From the NCBI RefSeq assembly GCF_031755915.1, contig NC_083379.1, forward strand, positions 20,656,001 to 20,720,000: a stretch of 64,000 bases of DNA, in the 5' to 3' direction. Source of the stretch: Ziziphus jujuba. Its lineage: Eukaryota; Streptophyta; Magnoliopsida; Rosales; Rhamnaceae. Positions 50,225 to 60,959 of this stretch are shown here, in pieces. Position 1 is the first letter of the stretch, and the number at the start of each line of letters is the position of its first letter. Below the pieces are notes generated by a model. It was not told the DNA's origin. It saw only the letters and a list, made by a program, of their open reading frames with translations, and ran no database searches. The translations under genes were made by a program, and so were the position numbers.

Positions 50225-52609
50225 CGATAGACTACTAAAGGTTGTGAACAAAATTAGAGTACTTAGAGAACCATTGATCGACCAAAGAGTTGTAGAGAAG
50301 GTATTGGTGAGCTTACCGAAAAAGTTTGAAGCTAAGATTTCTTCCCTTAAGGAAGCAAGGAATCTTAGTGAGATTACATTAAGTGAGCTTATTAATGCCC
50401 TTCAAGCAACCGAACAAAGAAGAGCCATAAGAAAGGAGGAGTCTTTGGAAAATGCTTTTATGTCTAGTCAAAGTAAAAAGAACAACAAAAAGAATAACAA
50501 CAAGAACAAAGGAGGAATCGGCTATGGAGGTTTCAACAACAACAACAACAACAATGCAAGGCAACAACAAGGAGGACAACAACAAAATCATAGGGATTAT
50601 CCACCATGCCCCCATTTCAAGAAGTATAGACATGCACCAAACAAGTGCTTTTGGAGACTAGATGCAACTTATGACAAATGTGAGCAAAGAGGATATATTG
50701 GAAAAGTATGCAAACAAGGAAGGTAACAAGAAAATGTTGTGAATGAGGAGGCCGAAACCCTATTTGTGGCTACATTCCTTAAAGCTACAAGTAGGGTTTT
50801 GGATGGTTGGTAGATAGTGGTTGTTCACACCACATGACTTTTGAAGAAACCAACTTTGTGGAGCTTGACCGATCCTACAAGACAAGGGTGAAGATTGGGA
50901 ATGGAAGCTTCATAGATGTAGAAGGAAAATGAGACATCTCACTGAACACCAATAAAGGTACGAAACTTATCCAAAATGTTCTATATGTGCCTTTATTGTG
51001 TGAAAACTTATTGAGTGTTGCATAATTGGTTGAAAAGGAATATGTTTTGAACTTTGGTTATGATGGTTGTTTGATATTGGATGTTTGTGGAAATGAGGTG
51101 TTTAAAGTTGAATTAAAAGATAAAAGCTATAGGTTGAATTTACTAGATAGTGAACAAGCTTTGAGAAGCAAAGTTGAGTCCCTTTCTCAACTTTGGCATA
51201 AAAGGCTTGGTCACTCTAGTTATGGTGCAATGAAGAATACAAATGCTTTGGTGAATGATATGCCTTTGATTGATGATGTGAAAAATGTTTGTGAAGTTTG
51301 TCAATTTGGATAGTCCACTAGGTTATCATTTCCTAAAACTGGTGTATGGAGAGCCAAGGAGAAGTTAGAACTCGTTCATTTGGATGTGTGGGGTCCTATG
51401 AGTGTGTCTTCCTTGAGTGGTTGTAGATACTTTCTCACCTTTATTGATGACTACTCTAGGATATGTTGGGTTTATTTTCTCACACACAAGTCACAAGTTC
51501 TAAAACAATTTATGGAATTTAAGAAAATGGTTGAAAAATCAAAGTAGGTCCACCTTGAAGTGTTTAATGATTGATGGCTACTTGCTTAGACATGGCTTTA
51601 GGAGGAGCCAAAATGAACCCACCTTGTACATGAGGATTGAAGGAAGCATGATAGTTGTCCTTTTGTATGTGGATGATTTATTGGTCTCCGGTGATGACCC
51701 ATGGAATATGGATAAGCTATGGACTTGAGAAGGAGTTTGAGATGTCTAGCTTGAGTCTCATGAATTACTTCCTTGGAGTGGAAGTAGTACAATACCAAAT
51801 GGGAATATTTATATCATAAGAAAAGTACATCAAGGATCTCTTGAAGAAGTTTAATATTGAAGAATGCAATCCAATGAGCACTTCAATGCTCTAAGAAGAG
51901 AAGTAACAAAAGGAGGATGACACATCGAAAGTAAATCCTACTCTTTATCAATCCTTGATTGGTAGTTTTCTTTATATGTGCTCATCTAGGCTAGATATTA
52001 TGTATGCCATATGTGTTCTTTCAAGATACATGCAAACACCCACCCAAACTCATCTTAGAGGTGCCAAAAGAATTCTTAGGTATTTCAAGGGCATTTGTGA
52101 TTATGGAGTTTGGTGTGAAGCAAAAGATGAGTTGAAGCTTGTTGGTTATTCAGATAGTGATTGGGTGCGCTGCATTGATGATATGAGGAGTACTTCAGGA
52201 TACTTGTTTTTTATTTGGGAGTAGTCATTTCTTATGGAATGCAAAAAAGCAAAGCACAACGGCTTAAAGTACTGCAGAAGCCGACTACATTGCTTGCTCA
52301 ACTTGTGCAAACCAATGTGTATGGTTAAGGAAGTTAATGGGAGATCTTGGTGATACTTAAGAAGGTCCAACCATCATCAAATGTGACAATATTTCAGTAA
52401 TTTCAATAGCCAATAAACAGGTACAACATGGAAGAACAAAACATATTCTGGTGAAATATCATTCCTTAAGAGAGTTTGAAGATCTTGGAGAAGTTTGTTT
52501 GGAGTATATGAATTTGGAGGAGAACCTTGTGGATGTATTTACAAAGCCACTTGGAAAGACTAGATTTGAAGTATTGAGGACTCGCCTTAATGTCTCTAGC
52601 AAGATTACT

Positions 52610-52618
52610 AAGGAGGAG
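52610..52618 (+). other. Polypurine tract of the copia element
   Basis: AAGGAGGAG lies directly against the start of the 3' LTR. Confidence 0.7.
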
Positions 52619-53652
52619 TATTGAAAAAGTGGCAATCTTGCCACCTTGTGCAAGCCAAAGTTCACCAAGGTTTGCACCCTCTTTCTTTCTTTACAAGAAA
52701 TATTTTGTTGAATGTCTTAAAGTAATATTTATGTCTATGTTTTATGATTCTTTTAATTCTTTTGAATGCCTAAGTTTTGTTGTATCTAGCTTAGGAATTG
52801 TCTTTTTGTTGGTACTGATTTTGTTTTGTAAAAAGACTATGTGCTGGAAATTGTGTTTTTAGCAACATATGTCCGTTGTTCGGGCTGGAATATTCTGGAT
52901 TTTTAGAACCAGATTATGGTTTTTGGATATATTTTAATACACATGTAAAAGAAAATATAGCAAAAAGAATAACTCAAAAAGGACTTAGAAACCCCAAGGT
53001 ATGTAGGTTGCAAGTTGGCATAACTGCTGAGATTTCCAACAGTTATGGCCTATGGGTTTGAGATGAATTGGAGGCCTTACCCAATTATTTTGGACTTCGT
53101 CTTCTATAGATTTCATCCTTAACATTTCAACATGCCACGTGTCAAAATTCAAGCAATTTGGATGAAGATATCTCAGCTTTCCATTAGGTTAAATAGCATT
53201 ACTTGATTTAGTGGAGACAGTCTTTTGAAGTTCAAAATCTCACCAACATTTGCCCTATTTGTGCACTCATATGTGAGCTGGTATTTGAACGTTTTGTAGG
53301 TGGAAAATGTGTAATTTTTGAATTTTAAAGACTTCCATTTGGTCTCACACACACTTCATATGTATGAGACAAGTTTTGTATCTATATTATGCAATAAATG
53401 GATGAAATGAAATAGTTGAATTGTGCTGTCTAGTTTGTGTGGCCTACTATAGCATCTTCTCTTCTTCTTCATTTTCATTTTCTTTCTTCCAAACAAAAAC
53501 CCTAACAAACCTCAATATCATCATACTAAAAACAAACACAAAAATAGCTTAAATACCAAAACAAAAATCAGATTAAAGGTTGTGCACAAGACTAACATCT
53601 TGTGTACAACACTTTTGGCCAAGTGAACCCAAAACCACACCAAACTTCAACA
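52619..53652 (+). repeat. 3' LTR of the copia element
   Basis: 1034 bp, starting TATTGAAAAAGTGG (first G of the expected TG changed) and ending CTTCAACA. Clearly diverged from 48390-49587 by many substitutions. It lacks the MITE and keeps a single intact 'accaaact', which shows the empty site. Confidence 0.88.
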
Positions 53653-53847
53653 CTAGAAATTAAAGCAATACAAAAAAAAATAATAATAATAATAATAATA
53701 AAATTGATTAAATTAATTTTTACCTAAATGTAATTCAAATTAAATACATCTATATGAAACTTAAATTATGAATAAAAAAAATTATAAAACTAACATAAAA
53801 ATCACAAATTCTACTAAACTTTTAAAAAAATTAGACTTATAAAAAAC
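53650..53847 (+). repeat. Direct repeat flanking the copia element, right copy
   Basis: Counterpart of 48187-48389, starting at the end of the 3' LTR ('aacactagaaatt' here, 'aacaccagaaatt' there) and losing similarity after 'ttagacttataaaaaa'. Divergence is modest and similar in style to the LTR divergence. Confidence 0.82.
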
Positions 53848-54269
53848 AACAAACCTTAAAGCCAAGAACTCAATATTTCATATCAAAACCAATAGAAGCA
53901 TACTTTTTGCTTTTTATTTTTTTTATTATTTTTTTAAATCTTGTATGAACTGTATATATAAGAAGAGAAAGATATTCTCTCTCACTTTCTCTATCCTTGC
54001 AAAATTTGGGGTTTTTTTTATTCCCTAAAATCTTCCAAACCTAATAAAAAGGGAAAAAGAAATATCCCTCCAAATTGACCTCCCTTTCAATCATAATGGA
54101 TCCCAACGGGGGGAAGGGTTTTTAAGTTATTTTTTTAGTTAATAAAACCATAGTATGAAATTTTTCCTTATTTAAATAGGAAAGAATTTTGAAAAAAAGT
54201 AACAATTTTAAATATTTTTGAAAAATAACTAACAACTTTAATTGGAAGTTACCCTAATAAAAAAGAATG

Positions 54270-54300
<31 letters not shown>

Positions 54301-54359
54301 CCAAATTAATCTCCCTTTTAATCCAAAATTATTTTTTAAATTAATCCAATTATGGCATG

Positions 54360-55065
54360 ATATTTTTATCTTATTTAAGAGAGATTTGTTTTTTTCACAA
54401 TTCCATTTAAACTCTGCAGTTTCATGTATTTTAATTATCAAAAATACCTTTTTTTGAATTTTTTTTTTATTTTTTTATTTTTTATTTTTGCTTTTTCAAA
54501 CAATATGTATAATCTTTCTTCTCTCTCTAGTAGCCATTAAAGCAAATTGATGACATGATGGAATAGGTTCTTGCATACTTCCGACCACCACTGTCCCTTT
54601 GTGTTGGTTTTTATTTAAAAAAAATAAAAATAAACGTTGTTTTGTTTTTATATAAAAAGAAAAATCAATGGTTGATATACAGTTGGCATATATGCCCCCT
54701 AGAAATCTAGATCCCACTTTCTGATACTGTTAGGATCCTTCAGGTGGTGGACCATCTTTCAAGTAAAAAAATTATTTAATGAATTAAGAGTAAAAGAATA
54801 TAATAATTATTTTTCAAAAAAAATAAAAAAGGAAAAGGACAAAGTGGCAGTGGTGCCATTGGTCTACTATAACTCCCATAGGTGATTAGTCACGACCGGT
54901 GGCTGATGCTTTACAGAGGAGAAGTTTACAAAAATAAAAGATAAAAAAAAGAAAAAAATTTGATGTTTGAGGTTTTAAAAGAATATTAAAAATATTTTAG
55001 TACATTTAATAGGTATGGAACTTTATAAAATTGTTTTGGTATTACAATTAGAAATTCTCTTTATT
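54360..55065 (+). repeat. Dispersed repeat, copy 2
   Basis: Diverged copy of 18990-19850 in the same orientation. Shared blocks occur in the same order, from 'cacaattccattta' through 'ttccgaccacc' and 'ggtctacta' to 'attttagtacattt' and 'ttttggtattacaatta'. Here it is about 150 bp shorter because of indels. Type unknown. Confidence 0.55.
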
Positions 55066-55639
55066 TAAATAGAAAAGAATTTTGAAAAAAAAATAACAAT
55101 TTTAATTTTTTTGATAACTAATAACTTCAATCAGTGACACTTATAGAAACGACATAAATACAATATAATTAAAGGGTTAATAAACATATTTAAAAAAAAA
55201 CAAACAAACAAACTAAAGGGCTGACGAATAGATAGACAACTTGAAAAAGAAATTTTAGGAGAATATATTGAGGTAGAGATAAAATATGCAAAGTACTTAT
55301 GACAGAGAATATAAATAACATATATATGGTCTTATTTTATGTTATTTTATTAGGGTGCGAATTAGAAACTAATTATATGAATATTTATTGTTTATTTCGT
55401 ATATATTTTTACTTATTTTATTTTCTTCTTTGGTGATACTATTCCATCTTAATTTTTAGTTTAATATTTAATGTTGAAACCAATTTAGAAAGGAGTTATT
55501 ATCAGTTATGAAACTTTAAAATTAGTGTGGACTCATTTTGTATTTCTTTATAGCTTATTCACCTTAGTTACTAATTATTTAATTTATGACATCTTAGATT
55601 AAGTTGATACTAAAATAAATATCACTATATTAGGATTTT

Positions 55640-55877
55640 TTTTCGTATAGTAATTAATTTAATAGCATTTTTAAATGTTATATTAAGTACATTTTGTGGT
55701 ATTTGAAAATGCTATAAATTTTCATAGTATTTGAAAATGTAATTGAAAAGTAAAATTTTATTCAACACATTTTAACATGTAAAAAGTTGATTAAAAATGC
55801 TATTGTTTTATATTAATAATCACATTTTTATAAAATGTTATAACCATATGCTATAAAATCTTGTATTTGTTGTAGTG
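55640..55877. mobile_element. CACTA-like transposon terminus
   Basis: Ends with 'atttgttgtagtg', the inverse of the CACTACAACAAAT end of plant CACTA (En/Spm) elements, at about 55865-55877. Upstream, short motifs such as 'atgctata', 'gcattttt' and 'gtatttgaaaatg' recur in both orientations, as in CACTA subterminal regions. I do not see the opposite end with confidence, so this is a fragment or a very short derivative. Confidence 0.5.
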
Positions 55878-56636
55878 ATTAACAATAAACTTGAGGGAAA
55901 AACACAAAGATATATGGTTTAAAATCACTATGAGAATTCTTTTACTTCCTTTTAAAACTTTTAGTTTTTATTTGAGTTTCAAATTTTCTTCAAAACAAGG
56001 GTATTGATGCGTATATAAGGGGAAAAGCCAGGTTTTGAAATTTTGAGAAAAAGAAAAAATTTTTAAGCTTCCATGTCTTTCTCTCTCTCTCTCTCTAAAT
56101 TTTTAAGTTTGCAAGATTTTCTTGATTATTGATTATTGTTTGCTTTTTGGCTTTTGCTTTTAGCGTCTTTATCTATCTGCTATTGGGTTTTGTTTTTCTA
56201 AGCATCAGCTTAACTCTATCTTTCTGTGTCTATTTCTCTCTTTTTCATTCCATTCAAACCCATCTCACAGAACTTTTTTTCCTTTTTTTTTTTTTTTTTT
56301 TTTTGTTCCCTTATTTTAAAGTTTATATATATATATAAACATGGAGAAGAAATGGCTCAGTTGAGCTTTAGATATGGTGAAACTAATGTTGTTTGAGGCA
56401 TTGGAGACACCATATCTAACTTCTTTCTTAGCTGTCAGACTTGTAAAACAAAACTCATTCTTTTTGGCGTTTTTACTTGACTCTATTTTTGGAAACCATT
56501 GGTTGAATATTGTGTTTTCTTAATGTTTTGGTATCATTAAAATTTCACATTTTTCAATTTCTTAAGCAGCTATTTAAGAGAGGAAGAGAGATGCATAGAA
56601 AAATTTGGTTGTAGAAGCCATAGCCATAGAAGAAGA

Positions 56637-57682
56637 TGTTGAAAAGGTGGTAATCTTGCCACTTTGTGCAAACCAAAATCCATCAAGGTTTGCACCCTCT
56701 TTCTTTCTTTATAAGAAATATTTAGTCAAATAACCTAATGCAATATTTATGTCTATATTTTATGTTCCTTTTAATGTCTTTTGAATGCCTAAGTTTATTG
56801 TATTTAGCTTAGGAATTATCTCTTTGTTAGGTATTGATTTTATTTTGTAAAATGGCTATGTGCTGGAAACAGTATTTCTAGCAATATAGGTCCATTGTTG
56901 GGGTTGGAATCTTTTGGGTATTTAGAACCAGGTTATGATTTTTGGATATGTTATAATAGACATGTAAAATAAAATATAGTAAAAAGAATGACTTAAAAAG
57001 GATTTGGGAAGCCCAAGATATGTAGGTTGTAAATTGGCATAACTGCTGAGATTTCTAGCGGTTATGGGCCATGGGTTTGAAAAGAATTGAAGGCCTTACC
57101 CAATTTCTTTGGACTTGGTGTTCTCCAAATTTCATCTTTAACATTTGAACATGCCACATGTCAATAATCAGACAATTTGGATGAACATATCCTAGCCTTC
57201 TATCAGGTCAAAAAAGCTTTATCCGATTTGGAAAGAGACAGTTTTTGGAATTCAAATTCTTAACAACCTTTGCTATATTTGTACACTTACATGTGCAGCT
57301 GGTATTTGAATGTTATTTATTAAATTATTGGGTGGAAAATTTGTGTTTTGATTTTAAAAAGACTTTGTTTGGTCTCACACATACCTCACATGTGTGAACC
57401 AAGTTTTGTATCTTCATATACAACAAATGAATGAAAAAGAAAAGATTAATTATGTTGTCTAGTTTGTGTGTCTTACTTCAGCATCTTCTCTTCTTCTTCA
57501 TATTCTTCTTCTTCCTTCCAAACTAAAACCCTAACAAACCTCAATATTACTATACCAAAAAACAAATAGAAAAATCACCTAAATACCAAACCAAAATTGG
57601 ATTAAAGGTTGTGCACAAGACTAACACCTTATGTATAATACTTTTGGCCAAATGAACCTAAAAATCACACCAAACTCCAACA
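56637..57682 (+). repeat. Solo LTR of the copia family
   Basis: A 1046-bp LTR starting TGTTGAAAAGGTGG and ending CTCCAACA, related to 48390-49587 and 52619-53652. It is flanked by a perfect 5-bp target duplication GAAGA (56632-56636 and 57683-57687) and has no internal region, so it arose by recombination between the two LTRs of a full element. Confidence 0.92.
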
Positions 57683-60292
57683 GAAGAAATAGAGCTCACG
57701 TAAAAGGTTTAAATTTTCTAAAAAGAAAGTTAATTAATGCTGTATTGGTTTGACTAGATTTTTTTAACACGTGGCATGAAATTATTTGAAGTGGTACCAG
57801 CTGATTTCACACTACCTTTACATACAAGATTTTCTCCCCACTAGGGGCTTTTGATATTTCAATCTTTTTATTATTTTTATTTTATTTTATTTAATAATAT
57901 TGATAATTCGATCTTGATTCTTTAAATTTGTACTTGGATATATGGAGTTTTATCTAATAGATTATGTATGTCACTATACATATCTCTAAAGTCTCTCTCT
58001 CTCTCTCAATATAATTGATCCTTCATTCTTTTTGTTTGAAACATCTTATCTCATTGACTTTTGTAGTACAAATTTACTAAATTCAGTTTGGCTATGGGTA
58101 ATACCATCAAGCATTTGAAAGTGGTATTTTTTATTTTTATAAGTATTCATTTTCTATAATATTTATTTTTATAAAAATGCTTTATAAAATAAATGGTTGT
58201 AGAATATTTAGCTATATACAATAGAAAACATTTTTGATTTATTTTTAATGTTCTTATTTTTAATCAAAGCATCGAATGCATATATTTTTTTTTTACTATA
58301 AAGTATTTTTTAGAGAAGCACAAGCTTTGGCAGCAATTTTATTGATTATTTTTTCTTGTCAAAAATGTACTTTTCAATTTTTTATAAAACATGATAATAG
58401 TTTTTCTTTTTCTTTTTTGGGAAGCATTTATTGAAGCTTTAAAAGCACTTACAAACACACTCGAAGGTAGTGCATACAATAATATATTATATATGAATAA
58501 TTTTCATTTAGACAAAAAATTTTGGGCACAACTTTAGCTAGTTATATATAATAATAAACTTTAAATTGTAATAGTTTATAATTTTTCTAGATCTCATTTT
58601 AAAATATTTACCTTCAAAAAATACTTTGTTAAATTGAAGAATAATACTAGAGATACTATCTAATTTACCAAATGTATACGTCTCATTATTTGATTAGTTT
58701 ATATTTAATTACATTCCTTCAAGGTTTGAGTTATCTATATTTAGAATATATTAATATGTTAACAAATTAAAAATTGACAAAATAAAATATTTATCTAAAG
58801 TTGTTTGGGATAATGTATTTATAAAATTTACATTGCGAGAAAAATATTAAAGAAAATGCAAAATTTCAGGCTTCGAAGATAACTTTGTTAGTATATTCTG
58901 AGCACTACATATATATATGTGTGTGTGTAATAGTATTTTGAAACTATGTTGATCTCTTTTTATCAATATCTATACCTTGGATTTGATATGTTCCACATAA
59001 AAAATCAAATAATATGTGTTAAAATATTATTGGTTAGTGTATTCATATAACCTAATTATGAATAATTGAACACTTAAATGAATAAATGAATAAAAAAAAT
59101 AAATCAATTAAATATTACTGCATCATTCCCCACATCATTATGTAAATAAGTTGAGTGAATATTTTTTGGTAACTTTAGCATTATGGTTGTTAATATAGGT
59201 CATACTTTACTTTTATACCATTTAAACCAAGGACAAATAAGTCAAAACAATAATTTTTGTAATTAATCTTTGTTAAGTTATAACCTTTTTTTAGTAATAA
59301 AATTAATTTGGTCCCAACATTATGATTATAAAAAAGTTGTATTATGTATTAAATATATCAACGATAAATGACAAATTAAAAGGCTTATATTGAAATAAAA
59401 AATATTTTATTTTTTATTAATTGACATTTAAGGTCAATCAAAAATTTCTAATCTATCTGGAGAACTAGAAAATAAAAAGAAATATATTTGTTTTAACAAT
59501 TTTTGAAAAAGTAAATTTATAATTGGAGAACTCCAAACAAGAAAAAAGAAAAGGAAACATAATTGTTTTTACAATTATAGAGAAAAAAAAAAAGTAAATC
59601 TATAATTATACCAATGAGTTGCCAAATCCTACTTTTAGACTACATTTCTTCCTAACTTTTAGGTAAATCATTAATTCTTCTTCATCTAAAATTATCAAAA
59701 AATAAAGTTTTTCTTAATTATCTCTTTTATTATGCATTTTCTATCATCTTGAAATCAGAATGTGGAAATATAATGTTATTAAAAAAGTTCTAATCTAATT
59801 GGAGAACTATATATATATATATATATATATAATTGTTTTAACAAATTTTGAAAAAGTAAATTTGTAACTGTAGAACTCCAAAAAAAGAAAAAATTAGTGG
59901 AAATATATATTTTTTGACAATTTTTGAAAAAAGAAATTTATAATTATACTAATGAGTTTTTTTTTTTTTAATAATTTAAAATAAGTTCCTTTCTCAACTT
60001 GGTATCTTAAATCCACATCCTCTTAATTGTTCCTATGAGTAATTTACCACTTGAACCAACCTCACTCAACTATCATATTAATGAGTTGAAAATCCTACTA
60101 TAAGACTTTATTTGTTAGTAACTTTTAGGTAAATCATTAATTCTTCTTCATCTAAAATACCAAAAAAGAAAGTGTTTCTTAATTATCTCCTATATTTTTA
60201 GACCGAATTTCTTTCTAACTTTTAGGTAACTCTTTAATTCTTCTTCATCTAAAATGTCAAAAAAGAAAGTTTTTCTTTATTATCTCTTTTAT
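57683..60292. other. AT-rich DNA with diverged local repeats
   Basis: No gene was recognised. From 59440 to 60290 short blocks recur: 'aacttttaggtaaatcatt...cttcttcatctaaaat' begins at about 59654, 60118 and 60217, and 'aatct..ttggagaact' and 'tttgaaaaagtaaattt' blocks are also repeated. This points to an old series of segmental duplications. A (TA)n tract lies at about 59810-59830. Confidence 0.5.
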
Positions 60293-60575
60293 TAGCGGTG
60301 TGCAAAAAAAGACCAACTGATAGAACTGACTGATTTAATCCAAACCAATTTATTTGGATTTTTTTTAATGTAATCAATTTAGAATGGTTTTGAAAACCAA
60401 AAACCAATTATCAGTTCAGTTTGGTTTCATTTTTAAAATGAGAATCCAATGAAATCGATTCAAACCGAATTGATTAACAATATAAATAATAAAATTATAT
60501 ATATTTAAAGTTTATATTATTATCTTTAATTTTATTGGTCAGTTGCATGACTTTAACGTGATATGAAAGCTTTAA

Positions 60576-60615
<40 letters not shown>

Positions 60616-60959
60616 TTTATGTATTAGTTTTTTTTTTCTTTTAAACAATTCATGTATTTTAAAAAAAATAAGTATTTTATATAATGAAAAAGCCCAAAAG
60701 CCAAAACGTTGCTATCCAAAATTTAAAATTCAAAAACTCCAAGAGTTTTTAAAAAAGCACAAAAGTAAAAAAAAAAAAAAAAAAAAAAAATTCAAGTTCA
60801 AAACCAATATTCCAAACCGATTACTAACTAGATTGTTTTGGATTGGATTTCATGTATAGATTGGTTCGGTTTTAAATTATAAAAAACAAAATTAAATACT
60901 ACATGGATTAGATTGGTTATTTATAAATTAGGTCGGTTCCAAACCGATGAACACCCCTA
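60293..60959. mobile_element. Non-autonomous hAT-like element
   Basis: 667 bp with terminal inverted repeats TAGCGGTGTGCA and the inverse of TGAACACCCCTA (10 of 12 positions agree), the TAGGGGTGTTCA type of plant hAT elements. An 8-bp target duplication with one difference flanks it: tcttttat (60285-60292) and tcctttat (60960-60967). The interior is AT-rich with many 'aaccga', 'ggttcggtt' and 'accaatt' words and no ORF. A (TA)n tract is at about 60576-60610 and a poly-A run near 60771-60790. Confidence 0.82.

Larger units (their letters stand above)
49788..52624 (+). pseudogene. Broken copia polyprotein
   Basis: The original start is probably the ATG at 49788. Remnants in several frames: Gag with an NYSIWSIKMKAYL-type segment (about 49830-50220), a zinc knuckle with key Cys and His replaced by Tyr (about 50610-50720), protease 'DSGCSHHM'-like sequence (about 50815), the integrase HHCC region 'LWHKRLGHSS' (about 51190-51310) and the first part of the integrase core to about 51540. 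The sequence then jumps to the late reverse transcriptase with YVDDLL (about 51668) and RNase H 'GYSDSDW' with 'RSTSGY' (about 52143-52205), ending with 'FTKPLGKTRFE'. A 31-bp tandem duplication breaks the Gag frame, and in-frame stops are frequent. It cannot encode a working polyprotein. The last stop codon lies just inside the 3' LTR. Confidence 0.88.
48390..53652 (+). mobile_element. Degenerate Ty1/copia LTR retrotransposon, internally deleted
   Basis: Two diverged LTRs (48390-49587 and 52619-53652) surround a 3.0-kb internal region with a TGGTATCAGAG primer binding site directly after the first LTR and a purine tract directly before the second. Recognisable remnants run in copia order: Gag, zinc knuckle, protease, integrase, then reverse transcriptase and RNase H. 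Many stops and frameshifts are present and most of integrase plus the first half of reverse transcriptase is missing. LTR divergence shows an old insertion. No 5-bp target duplication is visible (aaaat before, ctaga after); instead a ~200-bp direct repeat flanks the element. Confidence 0.92.
53848..56636. other. AT-rich DNA with repeat fragments
   Basis: No gene was recognised. Within it, 'atccctccaaatt...ctccctttcaatc' (about 54063) recurs at about 54294, and 'tatttaaataggaaagaattttgaaa' style sequence (about 54170) recurs at about 55063, so a local set of duplicated blocks exists. The dispersed repeat copy 2 and a CACTA-like end are listed separately. A CT/TC-rich and T-rich stretch lies at about 56080-56305. 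Confidence 0.5.
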
